Assembly (NCBI GenBank): GCA_963931575.1
Contig: OZ007029.1
Span: forward strand, 62,001-126,000
DNA length: 64,000 nucleotides
Direction: 5' to 3'
Source: Gastranaerophilus sp944325835
GTDB lineage: Bacteria > Cyanobacteriota > Vampirovibrionia > Gastranaerophilales > Gastranaerophilaceae
Positions 41,375-50,154 of this stretch are shown here, one piece after another; the stretch's first letter is position 1; each line of letters begins with the position of its first letter. A program made the translations under genes and the position numbers. The notes below the pieces were generated by a model. It was given only the letters and a program-made list of their open reading frames with translations, searched no databases and had not been told where the DNA came from.

Positions 41375-42838
41375 ATGTCAGAAGTTAGAGTTAGAATAGC
41401 ACCGTCACCGAGTGGGAATTTACACGTCGGGACTGCAAGAACAGCACTTTTTAACTACTTATTTGCAAAGAAAAATAATGGTAAATTTGTTTTAAGAATT
41501 GAAGATACAGACGCTGAAAGAACATCTCAGGCTTATATTGATAATATTTTCGACAGCTTGAAAGCGCTGGGTTTGAACTGGGATGAAGGGCCGGATGTTG
41601 GCGGTGAATACGGGCCTTATACTCAATCCGAAAGATTTGATATTTATCCTAAATATGCCCAAATGCTGCTTGATAACGGCTTCGCTTACGAATGCTTCTG
41701 CACTCCGGAAGAACTTGAACACGAAAAAGAAGTCGCTACAGCTAATAAACAGGCTTATGTTTATTCTAAAAAATGTGAACATCTTACCCCGGAAGAAAAA
41801 GCTAAATTAATCGCTGAAGGCAGAAAACCAGCTATCAGATTTAATATTTCAAAAGCTCAAAAAGCTTTCCACCCGACAAGCGAACTTTCTTTTAACGACT
41901 TGGTTAAAGGTGAATTAAAACAAAATACCGACCTTTTCGGCGACTTTGTTATTATGAAATCTAACGGAACACCGACTTATAACTTTGCGGTTGTAGTTGA
42001 TGATATGCTGATGAAGATTTCTCACATCATCCGCGGTGAAGATCATATTTCCAATACCTTTAAACAAATTTTAATCTATGAAGCTCTGGGCGCGGAAGTT
42101 CCTAAATTCGGGCACCTTGGTATGATTCTGGCGCCAGACAGAAGCAAATTGTCAAAAAGACACGGCGCAACTGCTGTCAGCGAATTCGTTGAAAAAGGCT
42201 ATCTGACTGAAGCTTTGATTAACTTTGTTGCACTTTTAGGCTGGTCGCCTTCTGACGGTGAAGAAATTAAAACTGTTGATGAAATTGCTAAAGATTTCAG
42301 AATTGGTGATGTTTCCTCTTCCAACTCAATCTTTGAATATGACAAATTGAACTGGATGAACAGCCACTATATCAAAATGCTTGATATTGAAACTCTGAAA
42401 GAAAAATTAAAACCGTTCCTTACAAAATACGACCTGTCAGAACTTACTGACGCACAGTATACAAGAATGGTTGAAGTTACCCGCGAACCGCTCGTAATCC
42501 TTTCTGATATTACTGACGCTGTTCCTTATTTCTTCGGCGAAACGGTTGAAATTGAACCGGAAGTTCAAAGAGATGTCCTTGATACGGAAGTTTCGCAAGA
42601 AGTTCTTAAAGAGTTTGCCAAACAGGCAAAAGATTGGGAATTTGAAGAAGAAAACCTTCACGAAAAACTGGAAGTTTTCCGCGGAGAGTTTAAAGAAAAA
42701 GGTATTAAGCCAAAACAAACTATGTGGGCAATACGTGCAGCGGTTACAGGCAGAACCCGCGGTGCAGATATGACAGCAACCCTTGCAATTCTGGGTAAAG
42801 ATAAAGTTCTTAAAAGAGTTGAAAAAGCAATTAAATAG
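41375..42838 (+). CDS. gltX: Glutamyl-tRNA synthetase
   Basis: Class I synthetase of 487 residues that charges tRNA-Glu. The HIGH-type motif is SGNLHVGTAR near residue 10, and KLSKRHG near residue 260 is the KMSKS motif. The ATG at 41375 (MSEVRVRIAPSP) with GAAGG upstream is chosen over a TTG at 41345. A GC-rich hairpin follows. The leader has a long stem-loop that may matter for control. Confidence 0.96.
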   Translation: MSEVRVRIAPSPSGNLHVGTARTALFNYLFAKKNNGKFVLRIEDTDAERTSQAYIDNIFDSLKALGLNWDEGPDVGGEYGPYTQSERFDIYPKYAQMLLDNGFAYECFCTPEELEHEKEVATANKQAYVYSKKCEHLTPEEKAKLIAEGRKPAIRFNISKAQKAFHPTSELSFNDLVKGELKQNTDLFGDFVIMKSNGTPTYNFAVVVDDMLMKISHIIRGEDHISNTFKQILIYEALGAEVPKFGHLGMILAPDRSKLSKRHGATAVSEFVEKGYLTEALINFVALLGWSPSDGEEIKTVDEIAKDFRIGDVSSSNSIFEYDKLNWMNSHYIKMLDIETLKEKLKPFLTKYDLSELTDAQYTRMVEVTREPLVILSDITDAVPYFFGETVEIEPEVQRDVLDTEVSQEVLKEFAKQAKDWEFEEENLHEKLEVFRGEFKEKGIKPKQTMWAIRAAVTGRTRGADMTATLAILGKDKVLKRVEKAIK

Positions 42839-42846
42839 TTGAAAGA

Positions 42847-42867
42847 GGGGCGCCCTGCGGGCGCCCC
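42847..42867 (+). terminator. GC-rich hairpin after gltX
   Basis: GGGGCGCCC-TGC-GGGCGCCCC, a 9-bp perfect stem nine bases after the stop codon, without a T-run. It may still end or stabilise the transcript; the promoter of prepilin 3 starts right after it. Confidence 0.6.
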
Positions 42868-42872
42868 TACTC

Positions 42873-42901
42873 TTGACTAAATAAAAAAAATAGTACATAA
42901 T
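42873..42901 (+). promoter_or_regulatory. Promoter of prepilin 3
   Basis: TTGACT (42873-42878), 17 bases, CATAAT (42896-42901), the same as for prepilin 2. Downstream, GGCAATAAGTC and GTCTTATTGCC can pair across about 20 bases (near 42920-42968), giving a long structured leader before the ATG at 43014. Confidence 0.72.
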
Positions 42902-43042
42902 GAAGAAGGCAATAAGAGAATAAGGCAATAAGTCGTAATGACCGAATGGAAAAAGTCTTATTGCCCTAGTGCCCTATTGACCTATTGCCTTATGATAAAG
43001 AAAGGATAGAAAGATGAAAAAACGAAGTGTAAGTATTAGTAC

Positions 43043-43056
43043 GGGGGGGGGGGGGG
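43043..43056 (+). repeat. Homopolymer tract, 14 G, prepilin 3
   Basis: Fourteen consecutive G, ten codons after the ATG at 43014 (MKKRSVSIST, then glycines). With 14 G the frame stops at 43083-43085; with 13 or 16 G it is open into the prepilin. Confidence 0.93.
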
Positions 43057-43102
43057 CCGGCCTTATCCGCCCAATTAGGAGTTGAGGTCGTAAGTTCCCC
43101 AT

Positions 43103-43187
43103 GTCATGCTGAACTCGTTTCAGCATCTGACCAGTGTTGCGAACTACCGGTGTCGCCGGACAGATTCCGAAACAAGTTCGGAATGAC
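43103..43187. repeat. REP-like paired palindrome, copy R3, inside the prepilin 3 leader
   Basis: GTCATGCTGAACTCGTTTCAG and GATTCCGAAACAAGTTCGGA then ATGAC, with about 40 bases between. It lies between the G-run and the prepilin start and contains no stop in the prepilin frame, so it would be translated when the run is in phase. Confidence 0.82.
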
Positions 43188-44175
43188 ACCGACTGAGTCG
43201 AGAGCCATAATTGGTTTACGGGCTCACGGACGTCGAATAGCATTCACCATGGCGGAGATACTGTTATCCCTCACGATAATCGGCGTGGTGGCGGCGATAA
43301 CGCTTCCGTCACTTACGGGAAACATCAATGAGCGGACATGGAACACGCAAAGAAAAGCGCTTTATGCGCGGTTTTCACAGGCAATCGCGCTTATGCCTTC
43401 ACTTAACGGCTACGGAACACTGACGGAAGACAGTTCCTCCGGCGCAAGTGATGCAGTGGACACTGCTGCTGAAACTTTTATCACAGATGGTCTGGCTAAG
43501 GTGCTTAAGATTAATAATATTTGTGACAGTGACCACCTTGAGGATTGCGGTATTGTAAGCAGCATTAATACAACCAGTTCTGCGGTCGACCTGCCGCTTG
43601 ATTGGTTAGAATTAAATTCCAAAATGATTAATGCTTCTTATGCCGGTCTGTCATTAGATTCGCATTCTATGATTAATGCCAAAGCGGCTGCGTTTGAAAC
43701 ACAGAACGGCGAAAGTTTGGTCGTCTACTACAATCCTTCTTGCCGCGGGGCAGAAGAAAGGCTTACGGCATATATTGTTTCGCCTTTGATTTGTGCAAAT
43801 TTTATATACGATCTTAACGGTTCTAAAGGACCGAATACTGTCGGCAAAGATGTTGGTTTTATAACGGCGTTGTATTCTTTTGACTCAAATGTTGTCAGCC
43901 CGATGCCTGTTTATCAAACTAAAACCGGTTATTATGATGATGCTGTGAAATTTTGCCGTGAACAGGACGATGCAAGGCTGCCAAATAAGGAGGAAGCAAT
44001 TTCATTGTGGGTTAATAAAAAATTTATTCCCAATATATCTACAATGCAGTTTTATACAAGCTCCTCACCCGGCAGTGCAAACAGAATTATACAACTTGAC
44101 GGTAATGCAGGTGTAATGGGTTCTGTGTTCAAAGATGAAACCGCTGATATATCAGCACAATGTGTTAAACGCTAA
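43183..44175 (+). CDS. Type IV prepilin-like protein 3 with C-terminal variable region
   Basis: About 330 residues from an ATG at 43183 (MTPTESRAIIG..., GRRIA then FTMAEILLSLTIIGVVAA). A GTG at 43150 is also in frame. Neither has a good ribosome site, unlike the out-of-frame ATG at 43014. The pilin helix and the YDLNGSKGPNTVGKD segment match the other two. The C-terminal part has ARLPNKEEAISLWVNKKF and FYTSSSPGS and ends in CVKR; its middle (residues about 130-200) differs most from the paralogues. Function as pilus or surface adhesin is inferred. Confidence 0.85.
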   Translation: MTPTESRAIIGLRAHGRRIAFTMAEILLSLTIIGVVAAITLPSLTGNINERTWNTQRKALYARFSQAIALMPSLNGYGTLTEDSSSGASDAVDTAAETFITDGLAKVLKINNICDSDHLEDCGIVSSINTTSSAVDLPLDWLELNSKMINASYAGLSLDSHSMINAKAAAFETQNGESLVVYYNPSCRGAEERLTAYIVSPLICANFIYDLNGSKGPNTVGKDVGFITALYSFDSNVVSPMPVYQTKTGYYDDAVKFCREQDDARLPNKEEAISLWVNKKFIPNISTMQFYTSSSPGSANRIIQLDGNAGVMGSVFKDETADISAQCVKR

Positions 44176-44202
44176 AAAAGAGGGGCCTTACCCCTCTTTT
44201 TT
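44174..44202. terminator. Bidirectional terminator between prepilin 3 and argS
   Basis: AAAAAAGAGGGG-CCTTA-CCCCTCTTTTTT: stem flanked by A-run and T-run, suited to ending both convergent genes. Confidence 0.9.
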
Positions 44203-44229
44203 AATTCTATGAGGTACAGTTTACTGCGG

Positions 44230-45942
44230 CTACATTGATTGCGGCGCAGTGACGCCTAAAATATCTTCCATTGCGTTTCTGAGAACGGTTTTTACAGCCC
44301 AGACAAGTGCAATTCTTGATTTCATAAGCTCTTTATCATCACAGATTACACGGTTTGAGTTGTAGAATGAATGAAATTCACTTGCCAGTTCCTGAACATA
44401 TCTGCAAATCGTATAAACCTGACGGGTTTCGGCTGATGTTTTGATGACATTTTTGTATTCTTCAAGTTTCAGCAGAAGTTGTTTTGCTGTGTCGATTGTC
44501 GGTTCGACGATTTCCGGCTTAAAGTTGTTAATCAATTCATCGAGTTCTTCTTGGGTCAATGGCGCAGGCGTTTTTTCACCTGTTTCTGTGTTGAGTTTTT
44601 CTGCTACAAGGTTTCTCATAATAGAGCAGGCTCGCGCGTGCGCATATTGAACATAGAACACAGGGTTTTCGTCCGAATTGGTTTTTGCAAGTTCAATATC
44701 AAAATCAAGGGTTGTATCAATATTTCTCATTGACATCCAGAAACGGGTTGCATCAACGCCGACTTCGTCAATCAAATCTTCAAGTGTCACCATGTTTTTG
44801 CGTTTGCCCATACGAACTTCTTCGCCGTTAATAACAAGGTTTACAAGCTGACCGAGAAGAACTTCAAGCTTGTTCGGGTCATAACCCAGAGCTTCAATAG
44901 AAGCTTTTACACGCGCAACATAACCGTGGTGGTCTGCGCCCCAGATGTTAATCATTCTGTCAAAGCCGCGTTCCAATTTATCAATGTGGTAAGCAATGTC
45001 GGCAGTAAGATAGGTGTTGGAACCGTCTGCTTTTTTAATAACACGATCCTGATCATCCCCGTAATCAGAGGATTTGAACCAGTCCGCACCGTCTTTTTGA
45101 TAAATTTTTCCGCTGGCTTTAAGTTTGTTTACGCATTCTTCAACTTTTCCTGATTTATGAAGTTCAAGCTCTGAATAAAAGTTGTCAAAATGGACGCGGA
45201 AATGTTCAAGAAGTTCTTTTTGAAGCGCTTCCATTTCTTTTTTTGCATAGTCTGAAAGGACTTTAACATCATCTGTCGGCGCGTGCTCTTTCAGGAATTT
45301 TTTTGCGACCGGAATTAAGTATTCACCCGGATAGTAATTTTTTCTTTCTGTTTCATCGGTCGGGAAATCAACGTTTTCGCCGAGTTCCTGTTTAATTCTT
45401 ATCGCAAGAGAGTTGCCTAGTTTTTGAATTTGAGAGCCGGCATCATTGATATAAAATTCCTGATAAACTTCGTGACCGTAGAATTTTAGCAGATTTGCCA
45501 GAACGCTTCCCATTGCAGCCCAGCGGCCGTGACCGATGTGGAAAGGGCCGGTCGGGTTTGCGGAAACATATTCCAGTATGATTTTTTCGCACTCTACGTT
45601 TTCAGGTTTGCCGAAGGTTTCTTTTTTGTCGAAAATTTCTGCAACGAGTCCTGTTAACAAATTCTTACCGGTTTTAAAATTGATAAACCCGCCGATAACA
45701 GAGTATTCATTGCCGCTGTCATCAAGGTTTGCAACGATAGCTTCCGCAATTTTCGGCGGTGCGATTCTGGCGGAACGTGCAAGAGAAGAAACGTTAACCG
45801 CATAGTCGCCAAAGTCGGTGTTTTTCGGTCGTTCAATAACGAGTGTGCCCTTTGTGTATTCTTTCATCTCACCGAGGTCGTTTTTATTAATTGCGCTTAA
45901 AACAGCGTTTTCAATTTTATCCAGAAAAAAATCTTTTATCAT
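44230..45942 (-). CDS. argS: Arginyl-tRNA synthetase
   Basis: Class I synthetase of 570 residues. The HIGH motif lies in SANPTGPFHIGHGRW near residue 130; MGKRKN near residue 375 stands for KMSKS, as is usual in ArgS. The N-terminal add-1 domain and the C-terminal DALR anticodon-binding domain (ALPLTQEELDEL onward to the end) are both present, so it is full length. GGAGAA is its ribosome site. Confidence 0.96.
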   Translation of the reverse strand: MIKDFFLDKIENAVLSAINKNDLGEMKEYTKGTLVIERPKNTDFGDYAVNVSSLARSARIAPPKIAEAIVANLDDSGNEYSVIGGFINFKTGKNLLTGLVAEIFDKKETFGKPENVECEKIILEYVSANPTGPFHIGHGRWAAMGSVLANLLKFYGHEVYQEFYINDAGSQIQKLGNSLAIRIKQELGENVDFPTDETERKNYYPGEYLIPVAKKFLKEHAPTDDVKVLSDYAKKEMEALQKELLEHFRVHFDNFYSELELHKSGKVEECVNKLKASGKIYQKDGADWFKSSDYGDDQDRVIKKADGSNTYLTADIAYHIDKLERGFDRMINIWGADHHGYVARVKASIEALGYDPNKLEVLLGQLVNLVINGEEVRMGKRKNMVTLEDLIDEVGVDATRFWMSMRNIDTTLDFDIELAKTNSDENPVFYVQYAHARACSIMRNLVAEKLNTETGEKTPAPLTQEELDELINNFKPEIVEPTIDTAKQLLLKLEEYKNVIKTSAETRQVYTICRYVQELASEFHSFYNSNRVICDDKELMKSRIALVWAVKTVLRNAMEDILGVTAPQSM

Positions 45943-46003
45943 AAAAATTCTCCATAATGTACTTATGGAGAAATTATATAATAAACATGATTAATTTGCG
46001 TTA

Positions 46004-47164
46004 TTAATTTTCGCTTAAAGTTTGAGCGTATTTCGGGTTGACAGCAAGCCATTTGAAATTAGGAGTTTCTCCTTCCGGAATATCTATGACGTAAGTTCCG
46101 CCGTAACGTCCGCGTGAGGAGGTCAGATAGCCTTCTTGTGCAAGGTTTGTGAATGCTTTTCTGATAGTGTTCGGGCTGAGGTTTAACTCTCTGGCAAACT
46201 CTGCAATCGGCGGAAGTTTGTCACCTACTGAATAGTTTTGTGCAATAATCTTTTTGATATGGTTTTGAGTTTTTTCGTAATAATAAATGGCTGCCTCTGC
46301 CGCCGGCGCGAAGATTGATGTTTCTTTTGGCATATTTAAATCTCTTTTTTCATCTGGCATTTTCATAATAATCGTACCGTATTGACCCCTTCTTGTCATT
46401 AAAATTCCTTCATCTGTCAGCGCTTTCAGTGCTGTATGGATTGTGCTCATACTGGCTTTAAGCATTTGCGAGAGTTCCGCATGCGAGATTAGTCTGTCCC
46501 CCGGTCTGTGGTTTTGCCTGATATAAGCTTTGAGTTCTTTGATAACTTTTTCAACTAATGTTTCGCGTTCAGGTTTGTGCTCTTCAACCTCAAAATTTGA
46601 ATGGATTAGGAACCAGCCGGTTTGTTCGTCTGAATTTTTGAAATTATGTTTTAAAATCCCCTGTGTACTGAGGTTTTCTAATGCAAGCCGGACGGTGTTT
46701 ACAGGGTGGTTGAGAACCTGTGCAATATGCTTTGAGGAAGATATGTTATCGCCTGCATGGAAATCGTTTTCTTTAATATAGTTTTTTATCTGCGAAATTA
46801 TGATATCGCGTTTTGAGGTGGATTTTTTGCTGAAAAGAGCGGGTTTATTTTTGTCGCGGATAATCGTGCCGATGCAGGGTTTTGCTTCAATATAGCCGTT
46901 GTCTTCAACGTATTTTAATGCGTTTTGAATAGTTCCGATACTTACGCCGAGCCGGTATGCAAATTCTGCTTTTGAGGGCAGAAGCTGCTCCGGTTCAATA
47001 TTTTTTTCTGCAATTAAATGGTCAATTCTGCCGATTAGCCACTTGCCGATTGCGGAAGCTTTTGACTCCGTAATATTTTTCAATTCAGGCAGTTCGGTCA
47101 CAAATTTTTCAATAGAAATTTGTGTTAAATTATTCTTCAACGTGAAGTTTTTTTCTTTTTCCAT
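46004..47164 (-). CDS. Regulator with four tandem GntR-type winged helices
   Basis: A 386-residue protein that appears to be four GntR DNA-binding domains in a row with no effector domain. The four cores are near residues 40-105 (LLPSKAEFAYRLGVSIGTIQ), 120-185 (ISSSKHIAQVLNHPVNTVR), 205-270 (LISHAELSQMLKASMSTIH) and 300-365 (LPPIAEFARELNLSPNTIRK). Each ends in a wing with GxxGT-like residues except the second. Ordinary GntR proteins have one such domain and a ligand-binding domain. It may bind extended or clustered sites. Target genes unknown; it lies alone between argS and a TrmB-like gene. Good ribosome site. Confidence 0.75.
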   Translation of the reverse strand: MEKEKNFTLKNNLTQISIEKFVTELPELKNITESKASAIGKWLIGRIDHLIAEKNIEPEQLLPSKAEFAYRLGVSIGTIQNALKYVEDNGYIEAKPCIGTIIRDKNKPALFSKKSTSKRDIIISQIKNYIKENDFHAGDNISSSKHIAQVLNHPVNTVRLALENLSTQGILKHNFKNSDEQTGWFLIHSNFEVEEHKPERETLVEKVIKELKAYIRQNHRPGDRLISHAELSQMLKASMSTIHTALKALTDEGILMTRRGQYGTIIMKMPDEKRDLNMPKETSIFAPAAEAAIYYYEKTQNHIKKIIAQNYSVGDKLPPIAEFARELNLSPNTIRKAFTNLAQEGYLTSSRGRYGGTYVIDIPEGETPNFKWLAVNPKYAQTLSEN

Positions 47165-47293
47165 TCTAACCTCTTTTACACTGCGCTACAATATGTTGCG
47201 GAGAATTGCTTTCTTTAATAATACATTACTTTAAAAAAATATCAAGAACTTTTTTGCTAATTTGTTGCAATATATTAAGAAAAATCGGAATGT

Positions 47294-48091
47294 CTAATTG
47301 AGGACTTTTTCACGCAGTTTTTTCATACCTGCGCCGTAGAAGTATTTTAACTGTTCAGGGAATTTTTCTTCTATATCTGTGAGGTACATGCTGTGTGTAA
47401 TATATGATTTTATTAAATAAACAATATCGGGGTTCTGGCTCCAGATGAGTTCAATGTCGCCGGAAAGAGGGTTCGGCTTGAGTGCACCGTAAAGCCCTTC
47501 TGTATTGTCAATTACAAGCAAAATAGTTTTGAGGTTACTTTTATTGTCCAGCACGGACATCGGTGACTGTGTGAATACCCGTCCAAGGGCTGTGCCGAAG
47601 TTGTCATAACCAAGGATTTTTATCTCAACTCCTCGATTGTATGCGTCCAGCAGCGGCTGTTCAAAAAACTTATGGTCACTTGAGCTAATGAGAAGAAATA
47701 GTTCCTTTTGGGCAGACTGAATTAATTCGATAATTTTTTCATGCGCGTTTGCATTGCCTGAAATCGGCACGATAGGCTCGATTGAATTCTCTTTTATTGT
47801 CGGAAGCTTTTTTTCAAGATAGTCAATAGTCGAATTAATTTTTCTTTTATAACGCTTGGTTAATTCTTTAGGTTTTATCGGGGTATAGGAAACGGGTTTG
47901 GTGTTAGAAGGAAGAACGATTTGTTTTGCTTCAAGCGACTTTAGAGCGTCATAGGCTCTTGCCTGTTGAATATTTGCCATTTTGCTTATTTCATAGCCGG
48001 TCAGGGGAAATTTTTTTACCAGCGTTATATAAACCTTGGCTTCGTTGCCGCTCAGACCGATATCTTTCAATTTTTCTATTAAATCTTCCAT
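47294..48091 (-). CDS. TrmB-like transcriptional regulator
   Basis: About 265 residues from the ATG at 48091 (MEDLIEKLKDIGLSGNEAKVY). Residues 1-80 form the TrmB winged helix (LTGYEISKMANIQQARAYDALKSL); the rest resembles the phospholipase-D-like sensor part of TrmB (EKIIELIQSAQKELFLLISS, ending with sugar-binding-type strands). TrmB proteins control sugar uptake in archaea and some bacteria. Directly divergent from rfbA, which might be its target. A longer frame to 48151 would cross its own promoter; the chosen start is predicted leaderless. Confidence 0.78.
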   Translation of the reverse strand: MEDLIEKLKDIGLSGNEAKVYITLVKKFPLTGYEISKMANIQQARAYDALKSLEAKQIVLPSNTKPVSYTPIKPKELTKRYKRKINSTIDYLEKKLPTIKENSIEPIVPISGNANAHEKIIELIQSAQKELFLLISSSDHKFFEQPLLDAYNRGVEIKILGYDNFGTALGRVFTQSPMSVLDNKSNLKTILLVIDNTEGLYGALKPNPLSGDIELIWSQNPDIVYLIKSYITHSMYLTDIEEKFPEQLKYFYGAGMKKLREKVLN

Positions 48092-48191
48092 TCTTTTATA
48101 ATAACATTTTCTTTCAACGCGGGCATTTTCTTTACAAAAAGACTTGTGCATGATAATATATTGGGAGTTGTCAGGAAATTAGGAGTTTAGA

Positions 48192-49079
48192 ATGAAAGGT
48201 ATTGTTTTAGCTGGTGGTGCAGGAACACGTTTATATCCGGCATCGCTTCCGATTTCAAAAATTTTACTGCCGATTTTTGATAAACCTATGATTTATTATC
48301 CGCTCTCAACTCTTATGCTTGCGGGGATTCGCGATATTTTGATTATTACAAATGAATCTGATTATGACAACTTTAGAAGAGTTCTTGGCGACGGCTCTCA
48401 GTTCGGGATAAATTTAGAATATAAAATCCAGTATGTTCAGCGCGGGATTGCGGATGCGTTTATTATCGGCGAGGATTTTGTTGCCGGTGATGATGTCGCG
48501 CTGATTTTGGGTGATAATATTTTCCACGGGCACGGATTTTCGACAATTATGGAACACGCGCTCAAGAACAACCGCGGCGCAACGGTGTTTGGTTATACGG
48601 TTAAAGATCCGGAGCGCTTCGGGGTCGTTGAATTTGACGAAAACAAAAGGGTTCTGTCGCTGGAGGAAAAACCGGCTAATCCTAAATCCAATTATGCTGT
48701 AACAGGTTTATATTTTTATGATAACAGAGTTTGTGAGTTCGTAAAAAATCTCAAGCCGTCTGCCAGAGGCGAGCTTGAGATTACTGATTTGAACAAGTTA
48801 TATCTTGAAAAGGGGCTTCTGGATGTTGAAATCCTTGGCCGCGGTTTTGCCTGGTTGGATACAGGCACACATGAATCCATGCTGCAAGCAAGTAATTTTG
48901 TACAATCTATGGAATTAAATAAGGGTGTAAAAATTGCCTGTCTTGAGGAAATTGCGTATTTAAAAGGTTTTATTTCGGCAGGAGATTTGCTGGCACGCAT
49001 TGAAAAATATAAGAATAATGAATATTATAATTATATTCGTTCAGTGATTTCGCATAATGCGCAGTACGCTTACAGTTAG
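48192..49079 (+). CDS. rfbA: Glucose-1-phosphate thymidylyltransferase
   Basis: A 295-residue nucleotidyltransferase making dTDP-glucose from dTTP and glucose-1-phosphate. Motifs: KGIVLAGGAGTRLYP (nucleotide loop), LLPIFDKPMIYYPLSTLMLA, LILGDNIFHGHG (catalytic Asp) and VEILGRGFAWLDTGTHESML. It is the first enzyme of the dTDP-rhamnose pathway, but rfbB, rfbC and rfbD are not next to it. The gene ends by overlapping the stop codon of the convergent gene. GGAG ribosome site. Confidence 0.93.
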   Translation: MKGIVLAGGAGTRLYPASLPISKILLPIFDKPMIYYPLSTLMLAGIRDILIITNESDYDNFRRVLGDGSQFGINLEYKIQYVQRGIADAFIIGEDFVAGDDVALILGDNIFHGHGFSTIMEHALKNNRGATVFGYTVKDPERFGVVEFDENKRVLSLEEKPANPKSNYAVTGLYFYDNRVCEFVKNLKPSARGELEITDLNKLYLEKGLLDVEILGRGFAWLDTGTHESMLQASNFVQSMELNKGVKIACLEEIAYLKGFISAGDLLARIEKYKNNEYYNYIRSVISHNAQYAYS

Positions 49080-49498
49080 CCTTCACGGTTAAAGCGTTGG
49101 AGCATATTTGTGAAGTTTTCGGCTTCTTCAAATTCATTGCCTCTTCTGATATTTACCATTAAAGGCTGCTCATCAACTTTAACAATGTTGCGTCCTTTAT
49201 CTTTTAATGCAGCAGACATTTTAGAACTGAACGGGAATTTCGGGATAAATTCAACGGAATATCCTTCTTCTGCAAATTTGTCTGTATTGATGCCAACTTT
49301 TTTAGCCAGTTCTTCAACTTTGCCCATGAATTTGTCGACAACTTTATCTCTTTTTACCGCAGCATTGAGTACATCTGCACCTACTTCCGGATGGCGGAAT
49401 ACTCTTATTGGTAATGCTTCAAAATTTTGTGCTTGATTGTTGTTTCTTTTGCAGTTGGTTGTGTTTGTAAACTTAATCGGGGTAATGCTTAGATCCAT
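49076..49498 (-). CDS. Small unknown protein, paralogue of the next gene
   Basis: A 140-residue protein from the ATG at 49498, where AGGAGA lies 7 bases upstream; a longer frame to 49597 has none. It begins MDLSITPIKFTNTTNCKRNN and then has QNFEAL, and contains KVVDKFMGKVEELAKKVG, shared in pattern with the neighbouring gene (DKFLYHFENVAKKIGL). No known family. The pair look like a tandem duplication. Confidence 0.7.
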   Translation of the reverse strand: MDLSITPIKFTNTTNCKRNNNQAQNFEALPIRVFRHPEVGADVLNAAVKRDKVVDKFMGKVEELAKKVGINTDKFAEEGYSVEFIPKFPFSSKMSAALKDKGRNIVKVDEQPLMVNIRRGNEFEEAENFTNMLQRFNREG

Positions 49499-49515
49499 GT
49501 TTTTATCTCCTATAT

Positions 49516-49935
49516 TTATGCAGTTAAATTTAATTTGCTTAATGTATTTGCAAATGATTTGGCAGCTTTGTCCTCTGCGCAATCGAAGATCGTACAATCT
49601 ATATACTTCCCGTTTCCTTTAACGGTTTCCCCGTTTTTATTTTTTAATACGCCGTTTAAGATTCCAAGATCCATATCCTCTTTTTTCGTGGAATCAAGGC
49701 ATAAATTGTATCCTTTTTGTTCTAATTTTTGAGTATCAAGTCCTATTTTCTTTGCGACATTCTCAAAATGATATAAGAATTTATCTAATAAAATATCTGC
49801 ACTTCTTGATATTTTGCCGCCTGGATTGAATTGAGCCTGAAGTGCACCGAAGTTTTGTTGTTGATTGTTGTGTTTGTGGTTTTGTTGTACTGAATATGTG
49901 TTAGTATTCATTACCGGGGTAATGGCTGAAATCAT
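49516..49935 (-). CDS. Small unknown protein with ITPV...NFGAL N-terminus
   Basis: A 139-residue protein starting MISAITPVMNTNTYSVQQN, with QQQNFGALQAQF about residue 28. The ribosome site AGGAGA is well placed. The remainder is charged with few hydrophobic runs, so it is probably soluble. Shares the helical core DKFLYHFENVAKKIGLDTQK with the downstream paralogue, 17 bases away. Function unknown. Confidence 0.72.
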   Translation of the reverse strand: MISAITPVMNTNTYSVQQNHKHNNQQQNFGALQAQFNPGGKISRSADILLDKFLYHFENVAKKIGLDTQKLEQKGYNLCLDSTKKEDMDLGILNGVLKNKNGETVKGNGKYIDCTIFDCAEDKAAKSFANTLSKLNLTA

Positions 49936-50154
49936 GGATGGTCTCCTATATAACTTGTCTTTGAATATCTTTAATTTTCCGAGCTAATCTTTAATAATTT
50001 GGGATTGATTTAAATAGATTGTTGTCTATTCTAGTGAAAAACTAAAAGTATGTCAAGTAAAAATTTTGCTAGAACGCTTTTGCATGTTTACAAAATTTAA
50101 CAATCTGAAATCCAAGTCAATTAGCCATGCGGGCAATGTTGCAGCGGGTAAATA

